Shown: positions 9,353 to 15,587 of the stretch, one piece after another
Numbering within the stretch: the first letter of the stretch is position 1
How the letters are laid out: the number at the start of each line of letters is the position of its first letter
Assembly: GCA_002314675.1 (NCBI GenBank)
Contig: DCGZ01000022.1
Coordinates: forward strand, 1 to 21,388
Direction of reading: 5' to 3'
From: Fibrobacter sp. UBA1765
Lineage (GTDB): Bacteria > Fibrobacterota > Fibrobacteria > Fibrobacterales > Fibrobacteraceae
Length of the DNA: 21,388 bases
Program-made: the position numbers and the translations under genes
The notes under the pieces: generated by a model
What the model was told of the DNA's origin: nothing
Seen by the model: only the letters and a program-made list of their open reading frames with translations
The model's database searches: none

Positions 9353-9380
9353 TATTAAGCCATAGCCTAGGCTTTGAAAC

Positions 9381-9788
9381 TTAATCCTTGAGGGTTGTCC
9401 AGTTGAGAACGCCCTTGCGGTAAATGTATGTATAACCTGCTTCGAGAATGACAAGGAAGCCGAGCAGGATAAAGAGCGGGGACCAGCTCTGTATGTTCAT
9501 GAATTCGACTGCCCACGGGTAGATGAATGCTACTTCAAGGTCAAATACCAAGAAAAGCATTGCTACCATGTAATATTTGACAGGGAAACGTTCGTTGGCT
9601 GTCCCAGAAACGTGGGAAAGGCCGCTTTCGTATGCTGTACCCTGGATTTCGGCGTTCTTGATGCGACTAGGATGGAGTACCCAGTTGGCGAATAGAAGCA
9701 TAAGCGGAATGCAAGCGGCAAGAACCACAAGAATGGTCATTGCAAAGACAGTATCAAAAATTTCAATATTACCCATGCGCCCAAACAT
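9381..9788 (-). CDS. nuoA: NADH-quinone oxidoreductase subunit A
   Basis: Small membrane subunit (135 aa) of respiratory complex I. It has three hydrophobic segments and the family signature around FPVKYYMVAMLFLVFDLEVAFIYPWA (quoted in part: FDLEVAFIYPWA), with the conserved acidic residues. The N-terminal region has the typical YESG motif before the second helix. It stands alone: the gene to one side is convergent GH74, and the other is a divergent lipoprotein, so nuoB onward must be elsewhere. The first ATG (9788) is preceded by AGAGG about 13 nt away; a second in-frame Met (residue 5) is possible. It carries its own terminator, consistent with a single-gene transcript. Confidence 0.94.
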   Translation of the reverse strand: MFGRMGNIEIFDTVFAMTILVVLAACIPLMLLFANWVLHPSRIKNAEIQGTAYESGLSHVSGTANERFPVKYYMVAMLFLVFDLEVAFIYPWAVEFMNIQSWSPLFILLGFLVILEAGYTYIYRKGVLNWTTLKD

Positions 9789-9805
9789 AACAAAAAACAG
9801 ACCTC

Positions 9806-9824
9806 TTTGAAAGGTGGTTTCAAA
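9806..9824. promoter_or_regulatory. Inverted repeat over the -35 region, candidate operator
   Basis: TTTGAAA-GGTGG-TTTCAAA is a perfect 7-bp inverted repeat with a 5-nt spacer. It lies between divergent nuoA and the FISUMP lipoprotein gene and overlaps the lipoprotein -35 element. The placement is typical of an operator, but no regulator is identified. Confidence 0.4.
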
Positions 9825-9835
9825 AAATCTACAAT
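9807..9835 (+). promoter_or_regulatory. Sigma70-like promoter of the FISUMP lipoprotein gene
   Basis: TTGAAA (9807-9812), a 17-nt spacer and TACAAT (9830-9835) form the best-matching promoter in the window. The expected transcription start is near 9842-9843. The -10 lies inside the palindrome TACAATGTA, so the opposite strand also carries TACATT facing nuoA, although no good -35 accompanies it there. Confidence 0.6.
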
Positions 9836-9842
9836 GTAAAAT

Positions 9843-9881
9843 ATGAAAAAAGGGGTGTTTTATGTGGATAATTTGTTCTAA
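9843..9881 (+). CDS. Possible 12-codon upstream ORF (leader peptide)
   Basis: ATG at 9843 opens a 12-codon frame (MKKGVFYVDNLF) ending in TAA at 9879-9881, 9 nt before the lipoprotein ATG. The ATG lies exactly 7 nt after the TACAAT -10, so it would be at or next to the predicted transcript start. It may be a translated leader coupling to the lipoprotein, or chance. No family can be assigned. Confidence 0.25.
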   Translation: MKKGVFYVDNLF

Positions 9882-9890
9882 CTTTGGGAC

Positions 9891-10745
9891 ATGCTTGAAA
9901 AATTTATCAAATCTACTCTTTTTTGTGCCCCATTTGCATTGATTGCATGTGGTGACGATTCTTCAACTGGCCCCGTAAAAAATGTTGAACACTCTGTTGT
10001 AACGCAGGATTCCTCCTTTGTTTACGATACTGTTGTTATTAATGGTGAAACGATCATTACCGTTGATACCATTGTGCACTATGACACAGTAAAGGTAACT
10101 ACCCCTTCAGAAGAAAAAGCTCCATATTACGTAGATAACGATGTCTTTAACTGGGATGATTTGCAGGATGTGACAACTCCTACTATCGATGTCAAGGATC
10201 CTGTCGTTGTGAACAGTTCTAGCTCTGCAAAAAGCTCTAGCTCGGTTACTTCTAGTTCTAGCTATGTGGACTTGATTTCTTCTTCAAGCGAAACGCCGTC
10301 TACGGTAAACGGCAATACATTGACCGATGGCCGTGACGGTCAGGCTTACAAGGTTGAAAATGTCGGTGGCGCTCTTTGGATGGCTGAAAACATCAAATTT
10401 GAGACTAAGACAGGCACTCTTTGCAAAAGCAGTGGAGAAGACCTTTGTGCAAAGTTTGGCATGTTCTATTCCAAGACTGCGATGAAGTCTGCCTGCCCGA
10501 AGGGCTGGCATTTGCCGACAGAAGCTGAAGTTACAGCTGCTGATAATGTTGTAGAACATGAATGGTGGACTATCGCGGGACGCTTTAAGAGCGATGGCTC
10601 TTATGGCAATGAAAAACAGGGCTATATTTGGCTTGCAAATGGTTCTACATTCCTTGTAGAAAATTACAGTGAAAATGATCGCGAACACAAGGTGGTTTCT
10701 GATACGGATGGTCGCTATTACAATGTCCGCTGCGTTCAGGACTAA
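9891..10745 (+). CDS. FISUMP-domain lipoprotein
   Basis: Predicted lipoprotein, 284 aa. The signal peptide ends in a lipobox LIAC with the lipidated Cys at 20. Residues about 36-70 are rich in Val, Thr and Asp. A poly-serine linker (about 109-134) separates this from a C-terminal FISUMP domain, the Fibrobacter succinogenes major paralogous domain: LTDGRDGQAYK (144-154), WMAEN (163-167), CPKGWHLPT (192-200) and the terminal YYNVRCVQD. Such proteins are abundant on Fibrobacter surfaces; their function is unknown, with roles in adhesion or fibre contact proposed only loosely. The Shine-Dalgarno is poor (GGGA only 1 nt from ATG). The gene is followed by a bidirectional terminator shared with the convergent ygiQ-like gene. 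Confidence 0.88.
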   Translation: MLEKFIKSTLFCAPFALIACGDDSSTGPVKNVEHSVVTQDSSFVYDTVVINGETIITVDTIVHYDTVKVTTPSEEKAPYYVDNDVFNWDDLQDVTTPTIDVKDPVVVNSSSSAKSSSSVTSSSSYVDLISSSSETPSTVNGNTLTDGRDGQAYKVENVGGALWMAENIKFETKTGTLCKSSGEDLCAKFGMFYSKTAMKSACPKGWHLPTEAEVTAADNVVEHEWWTIAGRFKSDGSYGNEKQGYIWLANGSTFLVENYSENDREHKVVSDTDGRYYNVRCVQD

Positions 10746-10772
10746 TTAAAGCTTTTGCCTGAAATTTTTTAG

Positions 10773-10805
10773 AAAGCCCCGAAAGTTTGAACTTTCGGGG
10801 CTTTT
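10773..10805. terminator. Bidirectional Rho-independent terminator
   Basis: AAAGCCCCGAAAGT (10773-10786), loop TTGA, then ACTTTCGGGGCTTT (10791-10804): a perfect 14-bp stem ending in T on both strands. It sits between the convergent FISUMP lipoprotein and radical SAM genes and can serve both. Confidence 0.92.
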
Positions 10806-10826
10806 GCGTACAAATATTTTGATTGT

Positions 10827-13040
10827 TTACCTGCGTCTGCGCCTGCTTTCGAATTGCGGGGCAGATGATTCTTCTTGGCGATTTTCTGTGCGGTTATTCC
10901 TGAAATTGCCTTTTGCCTGCTTGCGGTCCATGTAGTCTCGACCGGAAGGCCTTCGACGATCTTCAAAGCGTCTGTCATCACGGCGCTTGTCATTGTAGCG
11001 TCGGTTTTCAGGATTCATGCGATTTTTTTGTTCTGGAACAGTTTCTTCGTTCTGCTCCATGCGGTTTGCGATGCGTTCCTGATGGTTTGCTGTATTTCGA
11101 ACCTTGAGCCCGCTGCGCGCACGAGGGTCGTAATTCTTGTTGGAGTCTTCACTTGGGCGGTATTCGCGTTCGCCTTCGATCGGCTTTCTAGAAAGCAGAA
11201 GCCTTGCGATTTTCCCCATCTTTAGGCGTTCCAGCGTATCTTGGATCCAAAGACGGTTTTCATTCATGTACCAGAAGAAGAAGCGTTGTTGCGATTTCTT
11301 TTGTTCCGGCTTTTTGGCAACGTAGATCGGTTTTGAATCGGGGCCAAGTTCCGCGTAGTACATTTCTGTTGCCATTGTGAGCGGCGTTGGCGTAAAGTCC
11401 TGGACCTGCTCCAGCTTAAAGCCTAGCTGCTTTGTTTCGAGCGCAAGTTCTGCCATGTCGGCTTCGGTGCAGCCCGGGTGACTGCTGATGAAGTACGGAA
11501 TAATTTGCTGCTTTTTGCCGATGCGTGCACATTCTCGGTCGAAGATTTCCTTGAACTTGTAGAACAGTGAAAAGCTCGGCTTGCGCATCAATTTGAGAAC
11601 GACATCTGATGTATGTTCCGGGGCAACTTTCAAGCGTCCGCTTACATGGTGTGCAATGAGTTCACGCGTGTATTCTTCGTGTTCCTTCTTGATTTCTTCT
11701 GTCGGGTTGTGCAGAAGAATATCGTAGCGAATGCCGCTGCCGATGAATACGTGCTTGACCTTCGGGTGATTGCGTACTTCGCGGTAAAGTTCTGTGAGTT
11801 CCTTTAAAGATGTATCTAGGTTATCGCAAACGGTCGGCTGCAAGCAAGTCGGGCGAGCGCACTTTGCACAGCGAGTTTTATCTTTGCCGCCCATCTTGTA
11901 CATGTTGGCGCTTGGGCCTCCAAGGTCCGTGATGGTTCCTGCAAAGCCTGGCATGTTCGTGACAATTTCAACTTCACGCAAAATGCTTTCGCGACTTCTG
12001 TTTGCAATGAACTTGCCCTGGTGTGCGTTGATAGCGCAGAAACTGCAACCGCCAAAACAGCCACGATGCGTGTTGATGCTGAACTTGATCATTTCAAATG
12101 CAGGAACCGGGCCACGTTTTTTGTAGCGTGGGTGAGGTTCGCGCATATATGGGTATTCAAAGCTCTCGTCGAGTTCGCCGTATTCCATCGGTGGGTACGG
12201 CGGATTTACAACGATTGTCTGTTCGCCGCAATCCTGGAGAACGCGGTGCTGGAACATCTTGTTCGTTTCAAGTTCAAACTTTTTGAAGCTGTTAAAGTAG
12301 GTTGTCTTGTCGGCAACGCAATCTTCATGCGATGCAAGTACCAGGTCTTCCCATGCCTTGTTCTTTGGAACCTTTCCCTTTGGCGCAAGGTATGCGGTCT
12401 GTGGCACGGAATTCAAGTTCGAAAACGGAACGCCTTTCTTTAATAGTCGTATAATTTCCTTGAGAGGCTTTTCGCCCATGCCGTACACGAGCAAGTCGGC
12501 CTGCGTGTCTGCAAGAATGCCCGGCTTTAATTTGTCGGACCAGTAATCGTAATGAGTGATTCTGCGAAGACTCGATTCCAGGCCCCCAATGAGCACGGGA
12601 ACGTCCGGGTACAAAAGCTTTAATGCCTGGCAATAGACGTATGTGGCGTAGTCTGGGCGAAAACCCGCCTTGCCGCCAGCAGTAAATGCATCGTTGCTAC
12701 GCAAGCGCTTGTTTGCCGTGTAGTGGTTTACCATGCTGTCCATGCCGCTAGAAATTGCAAAGAACATGCGTGGACGACCGAGCTTTTTAAAGTCTCGCAA
12801 ATCGTCTAGCCAGTTAGGCTGCGGGAGCACTGCGACGCGCAAACCCTCGTGTTCAAAAAGGCGAGAGACAACGGCGTGTCCAAAACTCGGATGGTCTACG
12901 TAGGCGTCAGCACTGATGACGATGATATCTACTTCGTCCCAGCCGCGTTCTTCAAGATCTTCTTTGCAAATAGGTAAAAAAGGCATGTCAGCAAATTTAG
13001 AATTTTGATAATAAGTTTTTTTGAAAATCTGGTGGTTCAT
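10827..13040 (-). CDS. YgiQ-family radical SAM protein with Arg-rich tail
   Basis: Radical SAM protein of the YgiQ family, 737 aa. Typical N-terminal features are PFLPICKEDLEERGWDEVD and ADAYVDHPSFGHAV. The iron-sulfur cluster motif CxxxCxxC is at C328, C332 and C335 (CFGGCSFC). A second Cys group (CAKC...CLQPTVC, about 391-405) is also usual for the family. The biochemical function of YgiQ proteins is not established. Residues about 621-737 form a low-complexity tail with 24 Arg in the last 97 residues and a terminal run of five Arg, probably disordered and nucleic-acid binding. No Shine-Dalgarno is clear; Met19 (before PFLP) is an alternative start. The gene stands alone and ends at the shared terminator. 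Confidence 0.9.
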   Translation of the reverse strand: MNHQIFKKTYYQNSKFADMPFLPICKEDLEERGWDEVDIIVISADAYVDHPSFGHAVVSRLFEHEGLRVAVLPQPNWLDDLRDFKKLGRPRMFFAISSGMDSMVNHYTANKRLRSNDAFTAGGKAGFRPDYATYVYCQALKLLYPDVPVLIGGLESSLRRITHYDYWSDKLKPGILADTQADLLVYGMGEKPLKEIIRLLKKGVPFSNLNSVPQTAYLAPKGKVPKNKAWEDLVLASHEDCVADKTTYFNSFKKFELETNKMFQHRVLQDCGEQTIVVNPPYPPMEYGELDESFEYPYMREPHPRYKKRGPVPAFEMIKFSINTHRGCFGGCSFCAINAHQGKFIANRSRESILREVEIVTNMPGFAGTITDLGGPSANMYKMGGKDKTRCAKCARPTCLQPTVCDNLDTSLKELTELYREVRNHPKVKHVFIGSGIRYDILLHNPTEEIKKEHEEYTRELIAHHVSGRLKVAPEHTSDVVLKLMRKPSFSLFYKFKEIFDRECARIGKKQQIIPYFISSHPGCTEADMAELALETKQLGFKLEQVQDFTPTPLTMATEMYYAELGPDSKPIYVAKKPEQKKSQQRFFFWYMNENRLWIQDTLERLKMGKIARLLLSRKPIEGEREYRPSEDSNKNYDPRARSGLKVRNTANHQERIANRMEQNEETVPEQKNRMNPENRRYNDKRRDDRRFEDRRRPSGRDYMDRKQAKGNFRNNRTENRQEESSAPQFESRRRRR

Positions 13041-13124
13041 TTATGTGCGTTTGGCAAAAATTGGGCACTTTTATTAGCTTTTTGTTGTTTAAGCACTATG
13101 TTTTTGGAGAATCTTTAAAGTTCC

Positions 13125-13130
13125 TACATT
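13125..13130 (+). promoter_or_regulatory. Candidate -10 element of the pilin-like gene
   Basis: TACATT lies 48 nt before the pilin ATG, with only a weak TTTGGA (13103-13108) 16 nt upstream as -35. It matches the -10 sequence found before other genes here. The divergent spacer 13041-13178 holds nothing else recognised. Confidence 0.35.
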
Positions 13131-13178
13131 TTTTTTGTTACTTTCTTTTTGAAAAGTCACAATGTTGGTAGATGGTTC

Positions 13179-13847
13179 ATGAAAAGAGGTTTTACGCTTG
13201 TTGAAATAATGGTGGTCGTCGTGATCATTGGTATTTTGGCTGCTGTTGCAGTTCCGAAACTTTTTGGAACGGTCGTAAAGGCAAAAGCGAGCGAAATACC
13301 TGTGGCTGCCGGTGGCTATGAAAAGTTGCAAGAAGCTTATGTGGGCATGAAACCTGGACCAGGCAGCTGGCGAGAAATCGGTTATATTGCGCCTGGCAAC
13401 GGCATGACTACCAACTTTAGGTATGGGCTTGGCTGTGTTAATGAAACTGTGTCTATGGATAATTTGCAAGCTAATACCATTGGCTGGGTGGCTACAAGCC
13501 GTGTTGCGCTTGACGGTTGTACGTTAGGCAGTGTATGGGCCGTGACTCTGACTGCAAAGGGTTCTAGCGGCTTGAATTATGGCCATTTGACATCTTCTAC
13601 GGAGTGTGTTGCGCTTACGCATAACTGGACTGCGACAAATGTGAATGCTGATGGTTGCGATGCAGCCCCGCCTGTAGAAAACAATAGTGCGGATGCTCCG
13701 TCAGAAAGTGGTGACCAGTCTGTTGCAGGAAGTGGTAATGCCCCTGCTGGTGGCAATGGTGGCACGAAGAATTGTGGTGAAAAAGGAAATTGCAATCATG
13801 ACAAGTTTGAAAATGGCCATGATAATAGTGGTAAGGATAGGTCATAG
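13179..13847 (+). CDS. Type IV pilin-like (prepilin / pseudopilin) protein
   Basis: Prepilin-like protein, 222 aa from the ATG at 13179, which puts the class III signal MKRG|FTLVEIMVVVVIIGILAAVAVPKL at the very N-terminus. Cleavage would follow the Gly, leaving N-methylated Phe1 and the essential Glu5. An upstream TTG at 13149 would bury the signal and is not preferred. The globular part contains about six Cys likely to form disulfides. The last 55 or so residues are Ser/Gly/Asn/Asp-rich and appear disordered. It would be assembled in the inner membrane as part of a type IV pilus or type II secretion pseudopilus. No assembly genes are nearby, so major pilin versus minor pseudopilin cannot be decided; in Fibrobacter a role in contact with cellulose is possible. 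Confidence 0.87.
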   Translation: MKRGFTLVEIMVVVVIIGILAAVAVPKLFGTVVKAKASEIPVAAGGYEKLQEAYVGMKPGPGSWREIGYIAPGNGMTTNFRYGLGCVNETVSMDNLQANTIGWVATSRVALDGCTLGSVWAVTLTAKGSSGLNYGHLTSSTECVALTHNWTATNVNADGCDAAPPVENNSADAPSESGDQSVAGSGNAPAGGNGGTKNCGEKGNCNHDKFENGHDNSGKDRS

Positions 13848-13863
13848 TATTTCTTAAAAAAAT

Positions 13864-13887
13864 GCCGCGCGGATGCGCGGCGTTTTG
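13864..13887 (+). terminator. Terminator after the pilin-like gene
   Basis: GCCGCGC-ggat-GCGCGGC is a perfect 7-bp GC-rich stem followed by GTTTT, 17 nt after the pilin stop. The T-tract is short, so efficiency may be partial. Confidence 0.75.
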
Positions 13888-13899
13888 CTTGTGAAAAGA

Positions 13900-14135
13900 A
13901 CAGTTTTGCGTTAGTGATGGAAGCCCGTATGGGTTCGGACTCGCTAGAGGCTGAACGGAAATTTTAAAAGTCCACTGAGCAATGTCGAAGTGGGCTTTTG
14001 AAATTATAACGCGACAGCACGGCCGGCGAACTTGATTTTACGCACGGCCTAGCCGGCAACGCCCTTAGATAGAGGCAGAAACTCATAATCGCGCTGAACG
14101 CACCTAACTTTTCACTAGCCCCCAAATCCTAGATC
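13900..14135. other. Non-coding structured element between pilin and hemN
   Basis: No ORF of note. GCGTTA (13908-13913) and TAACGC (14007-14012) could close a stem around two inner hairpins: GAAGCCC/GGGTTC (about 13920-13936, one bulge) and AAAAGTCCACT/AGTGGGCTTTT (about 13966-13999, one G-U). A second half has two similar GC-rich blocks, GCACGGCCGGC and GCACGGCCTAGCCGGC. It resembles a repeated intergenic element or structured RNA. It was compared by eye with RNase P, tmRNA, SRP and 6S cores and none matched. Confidence 0.45.
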
Positions 14136-15482
14136 CTAAATCGTCTTGCTGAACACGCCTTCGGTCTTTTTGTTTTGTACAAGCGGATCGAGCTTTGCTG
14201 CAAGGTAGCGAATTACTAGCCTTCCAAGCTCTGTGGCGATGACTTCATTGTCGGAAACCTTTGTGAGGAGCCCTTCACTTTCGAGAGCTGTTAAACGGTC
14301 CCAGCCATCTGCGAGTACAGCGCGTTCTTCTGCAGTCACGCACAGACGGTTGTTACACATTAGGCGTTCAATGGTATTTCTTAAAATGCGTTCGTTTGCT
14401 GAAAGTTCATGGCAGCGAATCTCTGTCATTTCATTAGCTTCGATTCGCTTGATGTATTCGGAGACTGCGTGTACGTTTTGCAAGTATGCGTTGTCGAATT
14501 GCGAAATGCCGCTAGAACCGAATGCGTAAACCTGGCCTGTGGTTTCGCGTGTGCAATAGCCCTGGAAGTTGCGGTGAAGCGCTCCATTCTGGGTTGCGAT
14601 TGCAAGACTGTCGGTCGGCTTTACGAAATGGTCCATGCCTACTTCAACATAGCCTGCAGTCTTGAACATTTCACGAGCCTTTAAAAAGAATTCCATCTTG
14701 GTATGGGCATCTGGCAAATGGTATTCTTCGAGCTTCTTTTGCTCTGGGCGCATCCAAGGCACGTGTGCATAGCTAAAGAGTGCAACTCTGTCAGGAGAAG
14801 CTTCGATGGCTCGCTCGATGCTTGCAAAAAATGACTTTGCCGTTTGGCCAGGCAAGCCATATACAAGGTCAAGGTTCAAGCCGTGGAATCCAAGTTCGCG
14901 AGAAAGTTCAAGCAAGTCCTTGACCGGCATGAGCGAAGGGTCTCGCCCAATGATCTTGAGCGTTTCTGGATTAAAATCCTGAATGCCGTAACTTGCACGG
15001 TTAAAGCCAAAGCTCGCAAGCGTGCGGAGCATTTCTTCGGTGAGTGTTGCCGGGTTGATTTCAATTGCAAGTTCAGCGTGATCAGCAAATTCAAAACGGT
15101 CACGTAACTTTTGCAAAAGCTTTTCAAGTTCAACGAGAGGAACACTTGTTGGTGTGCCACCTCCAAAGTGAACCTGTGTTACCTTGCGATCGTTGCTTAT
15201 CCATGCAAGCTTCTGGTCCATTTCTTTGTGGACTGCTGCAAAGTATTGATTCCTAAAATTTTCGTCGTGCAATGTTTCTGAAGTGCAACCGCAAAACAGG
15301 CAGCGCTTAACGCAAAAAGGCACGTGAAAGTAAAAACTCAGATTCTGTGGATTTAAACTATTTGAATCCTTCCAAATACGCTCTGTTTCATTTGCTGATA
15401 CTGCCGGCTTAAAAAGGTTTGCTGGTGGGTAACTGGTGTAGCGCGGAGCGTTCGTGTTGTAGCGTAAAAGAGTTTCGATCAT
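14136..15482 (-). CDS. hemN: Oxygen-independent coproporphyrinogen III oxidase
   Basis: Radical SAM enzyme, 448 aa, converting coproporphyrinogen III to protoporphyrinogen IX without oxygen, for heme synthesis in the cytoplasm. The N-terminus YNTNAPRYTSYPP is diagnostic of true HemN rather than HemW. The cluster motif CxxxCxxCxC is at C57, C61, C64 and C66 (CVKRCLFCGC), matching E. coli C62, C66, C69 and C71. GGGTPT (SAM binding) and the C-terminal HemN domain are present, and the length is usual. The gene is single and diverges from the M6-like gene. A TATATT lies 6 nt before its ATG on the minus strand, which could give a near-leaderless transcript. Its terminator is not obvious. Confidence 0.94.
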   Translation of the reverse strand: MIETLLRYNTNAPRYTSYPPANLFKPAVSANETERIWKDSNSLNPQNLSFYFHVPFCVKRCLFCGCTSETLHDENFRNQYFAAVHKEMDQKLAWISNDRKVTQVHFGGGTPTSVPLVELEKLLQKLRDRFEFADHAELAIEINPATLTEEMLRTLASFGFNRASYGIQDFNPETLKIIGRDPSLMPVKDLLELSRELGFHGLNLDLVYGLPGQTAKSFFASIERAIEASPDRVALFSYAHVPWMRPEQKKLEEYHLPDAHTKMEFFLKAREMFKTAGYVEVGMDHFVKPTDSLAIATQNGALHRNFQGYCTRETTGQVYAFGSSGISQFDNAYLQNVHAVSEYIKRIEANEMTEIRCHELSANERILRNTIERLMCNNRLCVTAEERAVLADGWDRLTALESEGLLTKVSDNEVIATELGRLVIRYLAAKLDPLVQNKKTEGVFSKTI

Positions 15483-15488
15483 GGCTAA

Positions 15489-15494
15489 AATATA
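15489..15494 (-). promoter_or_regulatory. Candidate -10 of hemN
   Basis: TATATT on the minus strand ends 6 nt before the hemN ATG, close to the arrangement seen at other starts in this window. No convincing -35 is visible. Confidence 0.3.
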
Positions 15495-15574
15495 GCTATA
15501 GTAAAATTGAGAGGAATTTAGAATACTGAAGATGGATTGCTGGATTTGGCGCTCTCTTGCCTAGTATTTTTTTG

Positions 15575-15580
15575 TACATT
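15575..15580 (+). promoter_or_regulatory. Candidate -10 of the M6-like gene, leaderless arrangement
   Basis: TACATT followed by 7 nt and ATG (15588). If used as a -10, transcription would begin at or beside the start codon. A -35 is not clear (TTGGCG is 23 nt upstream). Confidence 0.4.
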
Positions 15581-15587
15581 TCACATT

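Noticed and set aside
13089..13469. 126-codon minus-strand frame over the pilin start
   Set aside because: Antisense to the diagnostic class III prepilin signal; no features of its own.
13900..14075. Known housekeeping RNA (RNase P, tmRNA, SRP or 6S) in the pilin-hemN spacer
   Set aside because: The conserved cores of these RNAs were looked for by eye on both strands and not seen.
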